From Metellina segmentata (taxonomy: Eukaryota; Arthropoda; Arachnida; Araneae; Tetragnathidae), in contig OX375883.1 of NCBI GenBank assembly GCA_947359465.1, positions 92,406,411 to 92,470,410 on the forward strand: a stretch of 64,000 nucleotides of DNA, in the 5' to 3' direction. How positions within the stretch are numbered: the stretch's first letter is position 1; the number at the start of each line of letters is the position of its first letter. The translations under genes were made by a program, and so were the position numbers. This document shows positions 11,009 to 23,109 of this stretch, one piece after another. A model generated the notes under the pieces. The model had not been told where the DNA came from and made no database searches. It saw nothing but the letters and a program-made list of their open reading frames with translations.

Positions 11009-11343
11009 AAATGGTAATGGTAATTTTTAGTTTTACGTCGTACTAGAGCAACACAACGGGCTATTGACGACGGTCCGGAATCAGTCCCTTAAGGGAAAGA
11101 TTCGAGGACAACACCTCGTAATTTTGAACCACGGTCAGATGACGAAGCAACACCTGAGCTGGCACCCCACTCTCCAAACTTCCACGCCAACCCAACGTGA
11201 GGACTTTCGGCCACGACAGATTTAAGGTGCACCAGCCGCCTCTACACCATACGCTTACAAACATCCATGCCCGAACCCGGATTCGAACCAGGAACCTTCC
11301 GATCTAGAGGCTAACACCTTAACCACTATACCGGTTGGTCGGC
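11009..11343 (-). mobile_element. SINE, main family with head type 1, full length
   Basis: 335-bp minus-strand copy with every part of the family: tRNA-like head (A-box-like TAGTGGTTAAGGTG, B box GGTTCGAATCC), the common body and an ATTACC-type tail. A perfect 14-bp target duplication ACGACTAGTTGGTA flanks it (10995-11008 and 11344-11357). This copy and those at 27777 and 49698 define the family. RNA polymerase III transcription is expected from the A and B boxes. Confidence 0.9.
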
Positions 11344-11689
11344 ACGACTAGTTGGTAGATTGACAGTTGCTTGAGATGGTGAGAGATGTGTTAAAGTCGC
11401 TCGGATATACTTCCTTATAAGTGGTCATACAGTGGACGATTGGGATATTTGACTGTCGCGTGTCATCTTTAGAAGCCATGTGTTAGGCTATGCGTGAAGA
11501 GAAGGCTGATGACGAATGAAGCGGTGATAGGAATAGAAGCAGTGTCCAGCTACCACAGGGCTTCAGACAGTTGTTGGAGGTGACAGACATTGCATTGGTA
11601 TTTCAAATATTCTCCGTGGATCCTACATCGAAGTGGTAACGGAATGGAAGTTCTGGTGTCTGTCAGAAGTGCGAACAGGATTGATTTTT
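11344..11689. other. No gene seen before the satellite
   Basis: Unique-looking DNA between the SINE and the palindromic satellite. No domain or RNA gene was recognised. Confidence 0.4.
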
Positions 11690-12895
11690 TATCTTCCAAG
11701 TGATTTATTTCACCTAGATCTGGTCTGTGTTTTTACAATGACGATATATCTCGTTTATCAAGATCTGGTCAGTTTTTCCAATGACGAGATACCTCGTTCA
11801 ACTAGATCTTACCAATTTTGGTGATGATGAAACACCTCGTTACTCTAGATCTGGTCAGTTTTTTTCTAATGACGAGATATCTCGCCCATCTAGAACTGGT
11901 CAAATTTTTCTAATTACAGTATATCTAGTTCACCTATATCTGGTCCGTTTTTTCTAATGAACATATATATCGCTTATCTAGATCTGGTCAATTTTTCCTA
12001 ACAATACATCTAGAGTTCACCTAGATCTGGTCAATTTTTTCTAATTACAATATATCTTGTTCACCTAGATCTGGTCAGTTTTTTTCTAATGAGCATATAT
12101 ATCGCTTATCTAGATCTGGTCAATTTTTCCTAACAATACATCTAGTTCACGTAGATCTGGTCAATTTTTTCTAATTACAATATATCTAGTTCACCTAGAT
12201 CTGGTCAGTTTTTTTAATGAACATATATATCGCTTATCTAGATCTGGTCAATTTTTCCTAACAATACATCTAGAGTTCACCTAGATCTGGTCAATTTTTT
12301 CTAATTACAATATATCTTGTTCACCTAGATCTGGTCAGTTTTTTTCTTATGAGCATATATATCGCTTATCTAGATCTGGTCAATTTTTCCTAACAATACA
12401 TCTAGTTCACCTAGATCTGGTCAATTTTTTCTAATTACAATATATCTAGTTCACCTAGATCTGGTCAGTTTTTTTCTAATGAACAGATATATCGCTATCT
12501 AGATCTGGTCAATTTTTCCTAACATTACATCTAGTTCACCTAGATCTGGTCAATTTTTCCTAACATTACATCTAGTTCACCTAGATCTGGTCAATTTTTT
12601 CTAATTACAATATATCTACTTCACCTAGATGTGGTCAGTTTTTTTCTAATGACAAGATAGTTCGTTCATCTAGATCGGGTCAATTTGTTTAATTACAATG
12701 TATCTAGTTCATCTTCATCTGGTCAGTTTTTTTCTAATGACGAGATATCTCGTTCATCAAGATAGGGTCAATTTTTTCTAATTACAATATATCTAGTTCA
12801 TCTATATGTGGTCAGTTTTTTTCAAAACACGAGATATCTCGGTCATCTAGATCTGTCCAGTTTTACTAATGACGAGATAACTCGTTGAGACAACC
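11690..12895 (+). repeat. Palindromic satellite, left array
   Basis: Tandem monomers of about 44 bp with the pattern TAGATCTGGTCAGTTTTT, CTAATGACGAGATATCTCG, TTCATC. The outer and inner monomers keep the palindrome GACGAGATATCTCGTC or a close form; the middle ones have TTACAATATATC instead. In the middle, monomers are grouped into higher-order units of about 130 bp (steps near 11961, 12092, 12221 and 12353). The array is in the opposite orientation to that at 13125-14540. Confidence 0.9.
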
Positions 12896-13124
12896 TCCAG
12901 GAATCATTAGAGGGAGCGTAATCATAATATCGTCAACCAATTTATCAAAACTTGTGATCGACAAGGCAACTTTCTCTTCTTACAAGTACTTTATGATGAA
13001 GCTGCTTTGTATTGCTATATCCACTACTTAATTTTGTGGCTTTAAGTAAAAAATAAATGATAATTGCACGCATCTTGAATCTGAAGCTTTTAACTCTTTT
13101 GTGATTGTCTCGTCATTATTATTA
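12896..13124. other. Unique spacer between the opposed satellite arrays
   Basis: About 230 bp with no monomer copies and no recognisable gene. It would be the loop if the two arrays paired. Confidence 0.5.
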
Positions 13125-14540
13125 CTGTCCAGATCTTGATAGACCAGATATCTCGTCATTAGAAAAACCTGACTATGTCTTGATTGACCAGATATCTGGT
13201 CATTTAAAAAAATAACATTATTTTCATGGACGAGATTTCTTACCATGAGATAAAAATGACCTGATCTTGATGGATGAGGTATTTCGTTACTTGAAAAAAA
13301 AGACTGGCCAGATCTTGATGGACGAGATATCTCGTCATTAGAAAAACCGGACCAGGTCTTGATGGACCTGATATCTCGTCATTTAAAAATGACCTAATTT
13401 GATGGACGAGATTTCTTGCTGAAAGAATAATGACTTTATCTTGATGGACGAGATATCTCGTCATTAGAAAAACCGGACCAGGTCTTGATGGACCTGATAT
13501 CTCGTCATTTAAAAATGGCCTAATTTGATGGACGAGATTTCTTGCCGAAAGAATAATGACTTTATCTTGATGGACGAGATATCTCGTCATTAGAAAAACC
13601 GGACCAGGTCTTGATGGACCTGATATCTCGTCATTAGAAAAACCGGACCAGGTCTTGATGGACCTGATATCTCGTCATTTAAAAAGGACCTAATTTGATG
13701 GACGAGATTTCTTGCCGAAAGAATAATGACTTTATCTTGATGGACGAGATATCTCGTCATTAGAAAAACCGGACCAGGTCTTGATGGACCTGATATATCG
13801 TAATTTAAAATAATGACCTAATTTGATGGACGAGATTTCTTGCCGAAAGAATAATGACTTTATCTTGATGGACGAGATATCTCGTCATTAGAAAAACCGG
13901 ACCAGGTCTTGATGGACCTGATATCTCGTCATTAGAAAAACCGGACCAGGTCTTGATGGACCTGATATCTCGTCATTAGAAAAACCGGACCAGGTCTTGA
14001 TGGACCTGATATCTCGTCATTTAAAAAGGACCTAATTTGATGGACGAGATTTCTTGCCGAAAGAATAATGACTTTATCTTGATGGACGAGATATCTCGTC
14101 ATTAGAAAAACCGGACCAGGTCTTGATGGACCTGATATATCGTAATTTAAAATAATGACCTAATTTGATGGACGAGATTTCTTGCCGAAAGAATAATGAC
14201 TTTATCTTGATGGACGAGATATCTCGTCATTAGAAAAACCGGACCAGGTCTTGATGGACCTGATATATCGTAATTTAAAATAATGACCTAATTTGATGGA
14301 CGAGATTTCTTTCCGAAAGAAAAATGACTAAATCTTGATGGACGAGATATCTCGTCATTCGAAAACAAAAACTGGCCAGATCTTGATTTTGCAGTATAAA
14401 AAGGTGGCACTATTGTGATAACGAGATATCTCGTATCCAGATCGATTGTGATCTGTTTCAGAGAGTCATCGAGATATGATGACTCAGTCATCGAGTCATC
14501 AAGCTCTGATGACTCAGTCATCGAGTCATCAAGGTCTGAT
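13125..14540 (-). repeat. Palindromic satellite, right array (inverted relative to left)
   Basis: Monomers of about 45-48 bp reading TTGATGGACGAGATATCTCG, TCATTAGAAAAACCGGACCAG. The reverse complement aligns with the left array. Each canonical monomer contains the 16-bp perfect palindrome GACGAGATATCTCGTC. Two variant monomers (GACCTGATATCTCGTC and GACGAGATTTCTTGCCG) alternate with it in near-identical higher-order units, implying recent amplification. The open frames here (for example 13240-13590) are the repeat read through in one frame, not a gene. Confidence 0.9.
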
Positions 14541-15340
14541 CGATTTTGCAGTTGACGACATATTTCGTCATTAGCGAAATAGACCGCACTTCGACGTACG
14601 AGTTATCTTGTCGAAACCACTTGCAGGGTCAAGAGAAAAAATATGAGACAACGGCAACAAAAAAATCATTTTCAAAAGTCACGGACTCTGAAAAGAGCAA
14701 TACTTTCAATGGAAAGTCCGTCACGAGGTAGTTTGTGCGTTTCTTTGGAACGTGTGTAACGGTTTTTGGAACGCAACTGAAAACCGCGCAGCAAAGCCAA
14801 AATCCAATTTATATAAGTACTATTCGAAAAACCATAATAAGAGACGAAGTTTTTTTAGCTTCTAAAGCGGACGTACGTAAAAAACTCCTCCATGTTATTC
14901 ATTTTTGGCGTTTTTACTCCGAAATAAATGTTTATTCCGCCATTTCTAAACCGCTTGGCGAAAAACTTCCAAGAGTGGATATGAAAAAAAGAAGAATCAA
15001 ATGCACCCAGACTTAAACCGGAAAAAGTTTAAATTCTGCTTTTTAAGAAACGTACAAATGCGCATAGCTATGTTTCCCTGTTTATAAAATAAATAAACAA
15101 TGAATCTATTCGAAAGCTGAAAAGGGAAGTTTAAATTCTATTAACATATAAAGAAGTCAGGGACCCACAAAAGATTTATTTACGAAAACTTCTCTTCAGC
15201 ATCCAGTGCATTTAGAATATAAGAAACGTTTTTTGTCATCCTTCCTGAAGCTTTTTTCGAGAAATAAACTTTTTACGATTTGAATCCTCCAGATTTAAAT
15301 CTTTTCGATAGTTAAAACAGAATTCACGAATTTCAGTACT
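14541..15340. other. No recognised gene
   Basis: It begins with diverged satellite sequence. A 93-codon frame at 14735-15016 has no recognisable domain. I cannot assign a function. Confidence 0.35.
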
Positions 15341-15344
15341 ACTA

Positions 15345-15970
15345 GGCCAACAGCTACGATTTGAAGACTTACAGGAATGCAAGGTAGGTACTTTCTCCAG
15401 AAATGTAGTATCTCCAAGTTTGGTCCAGACTTGTGCAACTCCGCAAATGCAACTGCCGCACTTGTCAAAAAAGTAGTACCTTCAAGTTTGGCCAAGACTT
15501 ACGAATAGGTACTGTGCAGTGCTAGTCAAAAAGACATTATCTCCAAGTTGGTTCAGACTTACAAAAGACATTATCTCCAAGTTTAGTTTAGACTTACTCA
15601 AATGCAACTGCCGTACTATTCGAAAAACTGTATCTTCAAGTTTGGTCAAGACTTACAGAATAGGTACTGTGCAGCACTAGTTAAAAAGGTAGTGCCCCCA
15701 AGTTTGGATAAGACTTACAGAAATACAACTAGTTCTTTTTCTGACGTACTTTTCAAAAAGCAACGTATCCAAGTTTGGTGAAGACTTACAGAATAGATAT
15801 TCTGCAGTACTAGTCAAAAAGGCTGTGGTATCTCCAAGTCTGGTTCCGACTTACACAAATTCAACTGCCGTACTAATCGAAAAGTAGCAAGTTTGGTCAT
15901 AACTTACCGAATAGGTACTCTGAAGAAGTAGCCAAAATGGCAGAATCTCAATGTTTGGTCGACTTATAGA
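15345..15970. repeat. Diverged minisatellite, about 65-bp unit
   Basis: Units share TCTCCAAGTTTGGTCAAG, ACTTACAGAATAGGTACTG and a GTACTAGTCAAAAAGG segment, repeated about ten times with substitutions and indels. It contains no coding frame. Confidence 0.75.
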
Positions 15971-16195
15971 AATTAAACTAATAGGAACCATGCATCGTTA
16001 GCCAATCGACTATGTCCATTCTGTTCACGCGACCTACACTTCTTAGGGCAGCAATTCCACAAATATGCAAAGTCTATTTCATTAAAAGGTCGAAGGAATC
16101 AAAGCAAAAGATAAATCCGCTGAGACTTAACAATGGAATGCTATACAAATAATCAAATTTGCTAGAGTTAAAAATAATATTCCACGATTTGTTTT

Positions 16196-16620
16196 TTATA
16201 CGGTCAAGAAGTAGAACAGCAGTGAATGAATTATAAACAAAACAAAAACTCTTATGTTGTAGAAGGTTGATGGTGAAGATTTCTATGTGATATATATGAA
16301 TGAAGGTTGAGATTTATATTTATCAATGATAATTTTTGTTCTGGAATCCAAACAGTCAAAAAGTATAACGGGTAGCCGGCTTAAGTACAAACTAGCCAAC
16401 ACTCATACGCTGAAGAGGGTTGATATTTGTTTGAAATTTATGTTCGACAACAACGCGCATTTTTGTACTGCAATTCAAACAGTCAAGAAGTATAGCAGAC
16501 AGCTGTTTAAATATAAACCAAATCAAAACTCTTACATTGAAAAAGGATGACGTTCTTTGTTATTTATATTCGGCACACGACGCTTTTTTGTGCCAGAATT
16601 CAAATTTTCCGTGTGAAAGC
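16196..16620 (+). repeat. Tandem repeat of about 110-140 bp, three diverged units
   Basis: Units share ATTCAAACAGTCAAGAAGTA, a TTAAATATAAACCAAA-like stretch, CTCTTACATTGAAAAAGG and GGTTGATGGTGAAGATTT. A stretch of about 185 bp recurs with few changes at 57870-58055, so it is also dispersed. No coding signal. Confidence 0.7.
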
Positions 16621-17182
16621 AACATACCCAGGGAATGCGGGAAAATGTTCTACTTAAACTTCAGAATGACGTGGCTCCGAAAAGAATAAATGATATTCTT
16701 TTTCTAGAAACTGCTTTGTTTCCGGCCTTTCTTTTCTCGAATAAAGATTACTCACTTTTTTGCTGGTATTTCATATCTCGCTTCTTCCTGACCTTCTTGA
16801 GCAAGAATGACATAAATTGATCTTCCCACAAGTTCTTGTTTTTCTCCGCCATTTTTTAAATCCTTTGACGGATTAGTCGAATATCCTGGTATAATTGATT
16901 CCCCATCTACAAGGCTGCTACTGTCGGACTATCGTTTAACTTTAGCTGCTTTTAAGATTTTTTGCGAAGTTTTTTCACTACCATTTTTGTCTTGAAAAAT
17001 TTTGTATTATAGAGAGATAAGGTTTGCAGATGTGTGGAAACGACTGCTACTTTCGAGAAGCTATGGTGGAACAAGACTAGTCCAAACATTAACCCTCCAA
17101 GTCATTGCGACGATACGTCTCGTCTATAAAGAAACTAGGTCCAGCTAAAGACAGTCATGTGTATGGGATTGATGATTATATG
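16621..17182. other. No gene seen
   Basis: A 61-codon frame at 16635-16820 lacks any recognisable domain. No RNA gene or repeat was recognised. Confidence 0.4.
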
Positions 17183-17743
17183 CACTACTCTACAATAATG
17201 TACCGGACAGCAAGATGTGATGATATAAGGGAAATAATACATGCTTTAATAGGGGGATGGTCCCCCACTTGCTGAAATTAAACTAGCAACACTTATGGGC
17301 ATACTTTAAACAAGGGTTTGATACACAGCTATGGGTAGTTATATGCATTCCTGCTGTAAGAATGTCGCCAGCTCATCTGTAGATTACGGACGTGATTCCC
17401 TGGTCCGTAAGCGTCGATATAACACGTCCCACAAATGTTTTATGGGGTTTAGGTCGGGACTCAGAGCAGGCCAGGGAAGACGTTTTACGTCCATATCTTG
17501 ATATCACTGCTTGACAGAGGCTGCAACGTGACATGAAGCGTTGTCGTCCTGGAGGTAACATTCGTCCATTGCATAAAATTGACAGACCGTAAGAAGAACC
17601 TGATTGTCCAAAATGTTCACGTAGGCGTCGGCGTTCAAATGACCAGGGAAAAAATGAAAAGGTCCCAGGCCGTACCTCGAAAAACACCCCCAGTCGGATT
17701 TTATGCAAATACACTGGCGTCCGGTCATTACTGTAGGGTAGTG
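17183..17743 (-). mobile_element. Tc1 deletion derivative, copy A
   Basis: About 560 bp with terminal repeats CACTACCCTACAATAATGG / GGACCGGAC at both ends, slightly mutated. The minus strand keeps only the second half of a Tc1 transposase: a YLQDDNASCHVAASVKQ segment with the second Asp, then a frame-broken region leading to the NPIEH-type Glu motif. The N-terminal DNA-binding half and the first catalytic Asp are missing. The terminal repeat joins straight onto GCCAGTGTATTTGCATAAAA. The same junction occurs in copies B and D. Confidence 0.8.
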
Positions 17744-17751
17744 TGACAGGT

Positions 17752-17945
17752 GTCATGACCTCAAATGTCCTCAGGTTGGCATTGTGTAGAAGTTTGGAGA
17801 TTGGGGGGGGGGTCTCCTCAGAGATGTTGTTATCGTCATCTGACCGTGAAATTACTAGGCGTTGTCTTTGGATTCTTCCCTTAGGGATTGATTTCTGACC
17901 GCTGCCAATAGACCGTTGTGTTGCTTCAGTGCTACGTTAATTAAT
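17752..17945 (+). mobile_element. SINE main-family fragment (body and tail)
   Basis: Matches the SINE body from GTCATGACCTCAAATGTCC through the CGTTGTGTTGCTTCAGT tail. The head is missing; Tc1 copy A ends immediately upstream, so the SINE may have been cut by that insertion. Confidence 0.75.
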
Positions 17946-18358
17946 TACCTACCTGATATAATTGATGCCCTATCTTCTCGGCTGCAATCTGTTGGATTAT
18001 TGTTTAATTGTAGTTTTATTGCATAAGTTTTCTCTATCACCTTTTGTCTTAAAAAAAAGTTTGTATTATAGGAAGATAAATTTTGCAGATGCATGACAAT
18101 GACATTAATACTTTCAATTAGCCTGTTGTTTATCAAATCTAGTTCCTCTATCTTAACCCTTTGAACGGCTTCTACGAGATATCTTGTTCTTGAGGATCTC
18201 ACCAACTTTGCATCTGACGAAATAAATCGCCAATATTTTGTGGATCTACTGATGATAGCGGATTCACGTGGTAGGGTAATCCTAAGCCAGTATGATTCCC
18301 AGCTGAATGCTAACAGTTCTTATAGTTATTTTCTTAAATTATAATTATATGGAAATAT
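17946..18358. other. No gene seen; weak solo satellite motif
   Basis: TCTACGAGATATCTTGTTC at about 18170 resembles the palindrome core of the satellite at 11.7-14.5 kb. Nothing else was recognised. Confidence 0.35.
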
Positions 18359-19130
18359 TCCACATTGCTCTTTTACTTAGATTTGAACAGTTTGGAATGA
18401 TTAAATTGGTATTTTCGTTAGATTAGAATTTGGAAGAATTAAAAATATAATGGTATTTTTCTTTAGAATATAATTCTTTGGAAAGATTATTTTGGCATAG
18501 TTTTGCTTATAACAGAGATCTTTGAAAAGATCCTATTGGTGTTGTTATAGATTCCACATTGCTCTTTTCCTTAGATTTGAATTGTTTGGAAATATTATAA
18601 GGTTTTTTCGTTAGATTAGAATTTGGAAGGATTAAAAAAATTAGGATATTTTTTTTTTGAATGGAATTCTATGAAAACATAATATTAGTGTAGTTTTGCT
18701 TATAACAGAGTCCTTTGGAAAGATTATATTGCTGTTGTCATATATATTCCACATTGCTCTTTTCTTTAGATTTGAATTGTTTGGAAAGATTTCCATTGGT
18801 CTTTTCGTTGGATAAGAATTTGGAAGAAATAAAAAAACAATGGCCTTTTCTTTAGAATAGAATTCTCTGGAAAGATCATTTTGGTGTTGTTTTGCTTAGA
18901 ATAAAATTTGGAATTTACTTAGAGTAAAATTTCAAGAGTGTTTTTCTTAGAATTCTTTGTAAAGATTTTAAGGCATTTTCCATTGTACTTTTAAAGATTT
19001 TAAGACATCTTCCTTAAAATGTAATACTTTCAACGATTCAAAGGTATTTTCCTTAAAATAGAATCACCTGGAAAGACATCAAGGTTCTTTATTCAGAATA
19101 GAATCCTACGGAAAGATTCTATCCTAGACT
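18359..19130. repeat. Diverged tandem repeat, about 195-bp unit
   Basis: TTCCACATTGCTCTTTT followed by TTAGATTTGAATTGTTTGG recurs near 18357, 18551 and 18746. Each unit also carries TTAGAATTTGGAAGAATTAA and a TTTTGCTTATAACAGAG segment. Units are diverged and non-coding. Confidence 0.7.
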
Positions 19131-19188
19131 ACAGGTACAATGTGGAACTATGTATGTGAAGCACATGAGATTCAATCGCTAATATGTC

Positions 19189-19248
19189 GTCAATAGCCCG
19201 TTGTGTTGCTCTAGTACGACGTTAACTAAAATTACCAATTATCAACCG
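19189..19248 (+). mobile_element. SINE main-family 3' tail fragment
   Basis: GTCGTCAATAGCCCGTTGTG and TGCTCTAGTACGACGTTAAC, the last 60 bp of the SINE. Confidence 0.85.
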
Positions 19249-20263
19249 GGAATATTCAATGCCAAGTCACCATAAAGAAAACCGTGATGCTCCTACATCA
19301 ATATCCGTTCTATCCTTCCTTCCTATCAACTTCCGTTGCCCGGTGGGAAATCCAACTGTCCATTAACGGTTCTACAGGTGTTGGAGAGTGTTTCCTCCTT
19401 CATTAGCATACACATATAAGGCGCGTGGACCATCGGAATTGCTTGATGTCACGATTGATATAGCAACCTAATTATTACCCTAGCAACCGAATATCACAGG
19501 ATCGCTTTATGTCTATTGGAAGTTGAATGGGCTGCTTGTATGAATGAATACCAACAGCAACAGTGATTGCGCATAATGTTCGGCACTGTTTCTGCCATTT
19601 CGCTATTAGGGTAGCTATGCTTTCATGGGTCGGGGCTAATTGTTCTGCGGTGCAATTGTTGTCGAGTATTAGAACGATCGAATGTCATCATCAGAGGTAT
19701 TTTCGGTCGCGCTAAATGCGGGTGACTGTAAATGTTCCAACTAATGCGCATTTATTCTTGTACGTACTCTAAACATGGTGTCATTTGACTTGTCTTTCAA
19801 ATATAATTTCAGTGCGAATCAATAGGAAATCTAAGCCGGGTTTTGGGAGTTTTTATGGATTCACTGATTTTAGTCGCGCTAAAAAAGGACATTAAAGGAA
19901 AGAGTTTTGTGGACGATGTTAAACAAAAACGACACTAGCTTTAAGAAGCATCTCTTTGACGGAGTTTACGAACTGCTTCCAGAAATGGAAGAAACTTATT
20001 CACCATTGTATTGAGGCAAACGGAGAGTACTTTGAGAGTGACTGAAGTACGAACTTGCAAAAATAAATACTTGATTTTTTATAAATTCTGTCCGGTTTCT
20101 TTTCGGTTCCCTGGATACTTTTACTGTCAACCAAAAATTTCAGAGGTTCTAGAGCGTGCATTCTGTTTGTGTTCCTTTCGTGACGTCATTTTGCTTGCTT
20201 TTTTAATACGATTTCAGCACGTCAGCAATGGAAATCTAAAAGAATGGATTCCGAATTTTTACT
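19249..20263. other. No gene seen; two copies of a short dispersed repeat
   Basis: Stretches at about 19755-19870 and 20165-20262 resemble each other and 36490-36590. They share a TGACGTCATTT-like segment, then AATAYGATTTCAG, then a GGAAATCTAAAAGAATG-like stretch. No coding domain was recognised. Confidence 0.4.
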
Positions 20264-20271
20264 TGATAACT

Positions 20272-21356
20272 AGTGCAACTTTTTGCAACAAATGCAACTT
20301 TTTTTTTCACACTTTCTACGCTAAATGTAAAGTACTAAAATCAAAATTCCTCCTACATGGGGTGTATTATAAGTGAGTTATAACCACAACATAAGTGCAA
20401 CTTTCTGCATAAATGCAACTTTTTGCATAAATGCAACCCCCACCTGCAACTTTTTAAAATTTAACTTTAAATTAAGTCATATGAAATTACTATTTCATTT
20501 TTTTCCTTTCAATCATCCCTTCGATCACGTGTGTCTGATCTTAACAACGCTGAAGTATTGCGGATCAAACAAGTTCATGAAAAGAAGGGGTTCGTCCTGT
20601 TGTTGTTGTCGTATGTTCTTCTGGGATACATATGAAAGCAAGGGATGAACAGAAACATTCAAGACAAGTACAGAAGAAACATATTTTTTTATTAGAAACG
20701 ATGATCCCAGCAAAGAACAGAAGGGTGCGCTGCTTTCCTTTCAAGACGGGGATCCATTTCCGACTTCTTTTCCCAATTTTACATCCATGACTTATCCGGG
20801 ATTGAATCCCGGGCCCACTCGGTGACAACCGAGGATCATAACCACCATACTGGCTGGGCGGCGGTGTTCGTGCTAACAGACGAAAATGAAATAAATCGCA
20901 AGAAGTACCGTAACATATTGGTTGGCACTCTTGATAATCCTGAGGAAACTTGCACAATCGACTGCAGAGTTTGTGAGGTGAGTGTCGATCATCAATATGT
21001 TGTTTGCCCTGTAAATGACATTTTAAAATCTCTGAATATTGAACGAAAGGATTTTGCGCTTCTGCTATCCGATACAGCACATTATATGACTGCAGCTGGC
21101 GCAGTTTTTCAATGATAAAGAAATTACTGGCCAAGGATCGGCTATTCAACGTTCTTCTGTATTTAATGATGTGTAATAATACTGTTGAAAACGACTAAAA
21201 TTGTCAATATATATTGAATTTTTTCATTTTTTACGAATAATTTATTTTAGATTTTAGTGTATCAAAAATAAATGCAACTTTATTTCCTAAATGCAACTTT
21301 AGGGAATGATAAATGCAACTTTTCCCATTTTTGCTGCAGCAAAAAAGTTGCCCTAA
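20272..21356 (+). mobile_element. Element with GGGCAAC ends, copy 2, carrying a hAT-like transposase fragment
   Basis: 1,085 bp, flanked by TGATAACT (20264-20271) and TGATGACT (21357-21364), an 8-bp duplication with one change. The right terminus is the complement of TTAGGGCAACTTTTTTGC; the left is AGTGCAACTTTTTGC. TGCAACTTT subrepeats lie near both ends. It matches the shorter copy at 6650-7419 in reverse orientation. The 8-bp duplication and the embedded transposase fragment point to a hAT origin. Confidence 0.75.
20840..21115 (+). pseudogene. hAT-like transposase fragment
   Basis: The plus strand encodes about 90 residues with a KYRNILVGTLDNP segment, CRVCEVSVDHQYVVCPV, then LNIERKDFALLLSDTAHYM and TAAGAVFQ. 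The LLSDxxxYMxxAG pattern matches the central catalytic region of CGGBP1-like hAT transposases as I remember them, with an Asp in LLSD. The zinc finger N-terminus, the other acidic residues and the dimerisation domain are absent. Stop codons follow directly. It is therefore a fragment inside a non-autonomous element. The minus-strand frame over 20565-21149 is antisense. Confidence 0.6.
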
Positions 21357-21364
21357 TGATGACT

Positions 21365-21634
21365 AATGGGTCAAGACCAATTAGATTTAGTGCCAGATAT
21401 CGATAAACTACAATTTAAAGTAACCCCGATATGTACAGCTCATAGAGGCATATCTCCTTCAGGTATGCACGGGTTTCACTGACACGAGGTACCTTAGTGA
21501 TCTTTTCTTTCACCAAGGGGTTCACGGTCATTAGTAAACACAAGTGTTTCTCTCCCGGTGTACCCAAGCGATCATTTTCTTCTTTCACCCTACACTACTC
21601 TCTTTTGTACTGTGTTTCTTTGTGTGTGCATATA
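21365..21634. other. No gene seen
   Basis: Short interval between two transposons, without recognised features. Confidence 0.4.
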
Positions 21635-22202
21635 CGCTGCTCTACGAAAATGGACCGAAAGCCAGCGGATTTGCATAAAATCCTACTACCTGTTTGGGGT
21701 GTTTTTCGAGGTATGGCCTGGGACCTTTGCATGTTGTTCCTGGTCAATAGAACACCGATGCACTGATGAACATTTTGGACAGTCAGGTTCTTCTTACGCT
21801 CTAAAATTTTACGGAATGAACGACAATACCTTCCAGGACGACAACGCTCCGTGTCATGTTGCAGCCTCTGTCAAGTAGTGGTATCGAGATATGGATGTAA
21901 AACGTCTTCCTTAGCCTGCTAAGAGTTACGACCTATACCCCATAGAACATTTGTGGGACGCGTTAGAGCGACGCTCACGGACCAGGGAACCACGTCCGAA
22001 CGCTACAGCTGTGCTGGCGACATTCTTGCAGCAGTAATGAACACAAATACCCGTAGCTGTGTATCAAAACCTTGTTGAAAGTATGCCCAGAAGGGTTGAT
22101 AGTGTAATTTCAGCACGTGGGGGACCACCCCCTTATTAAAGCATATATTCTTTCCCTTATACTATCACATCTTGCTGTCCGGTCCATTATTGTAGGGTAG
22201 TG
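21635..22202 (+). mobile_element. Tc1 deletion derivative, copy B
   Basis: 568 bp between TA dinucleotides, with terminal repeats of the CACTACCCTACAATAATGG type. The plus strand encodes the C-terminal half of a Tc1 transposase: a QDDNAPCHVAASVK segment holding the second catalytic Asp, and downstream a region with a PIEHLWDALERR motif holding the Glu. Stop codons and frameshifts break it. The first Asp and DNA-binding domain are absent at the same breakpoint as in copies A and D. Confidence 0.85.
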
Positions 22203-22899
22203 TATATAGTGTATATTATCTAGCAATAAACATACACACACAGACACAAAGAAAGTTTTACTGTCACAGAAGATAGAAATACACCTATGGAGGAATGCAC
22301 CTGACAAACTGTTTTGGGAAGGTCTAAAGAAACGGTTTTGTAATAAATTAAAGTTTTCCACCTTTCAAAGTACACTGAAACCAAATTAATACTTCAGAAT
22401 AGAATTAGTTTTAAACAAATTTCAGCCTACAAAAATTAGAACTTCAGTAGATTTAGAAAAATACAACAGTGAAATTAAGTTTAGAAATTTCTGTTCAATT
22501 AGAAACATTTCTACACAGATAAGTTGCAATTTAGCGGATCAGAATTCAAGGTAAACTTTCAGTAAAATTAGAAAATTTCAGTAATACTACAATAGTTTGT
22601 AAACTTGAATGAAATTTGGTTATCAAAATTTACGTTAAAATTAGCAAATTATTAAATATCCCCTTTAACGACATTTTTTAGTTTACGTTTTCGTGTTTGA
22701 CGCAGCCACGCCAAATATGGTCTTTTTCCATAAAACCTCAAAGCAAACAACTAATCAAACGATGTGTATCGTAGTTGAGCATGTGGGTTGTAGAAACTGA
22801 AATCTTTACTTTCCGTCTTTCTTGTTTGTTTGCACTGAAAATTCCTCTCATGTAAATACTCCACGAGGTCAACTTAAGTAAAATTAGAAAAAGTGAAAA
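22203..22899. other. No gene; AT-rich repeat-like DNA
   Basis: Rich in GAAATTTCAGTAAAATTAG-like strings related to the tandem repeats on both sides. No coding or RNA gene was recognised. Confidence 0.45.
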
Positions 22900-23109
22900 T
22901 TCAATTAAATTCTCAGTTGAATGAGATAATTTAGTTAAATTAGATTCAGAAAGCTCACCTTAATTCAAGAGATCATGAATCGAACTTTTTTGAACTGAAA
23001 TTGTTGTATTTGTAATCACGTCTAAGTATACTGCAATTAGAAACTTACGTTTTCAGAGAAAAATTAGAAAAAAATCTTCAAAATTCAGTAAAATTCTGGC
23101 TTGAATGAT

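Noticed and set aside
11061..11264. 67-codon frame, nearly repeated at 27827-28030
   Set aside because: Similarity of the two frames is due to both being SINE antisense sequence.
13240..13590. 116-codon frame with repeated MTRYLVHQD
   Set aside because: It is the palindromic satellite read in one frame; frame openness follows from the repeat, and variants break it elsewhere.
20565..21149. 194-codon minus-strand frame
   Set aside because: It is antisense to the hAT-like fragment; its resemblance to 6846-7151 comes from the shared transposon.
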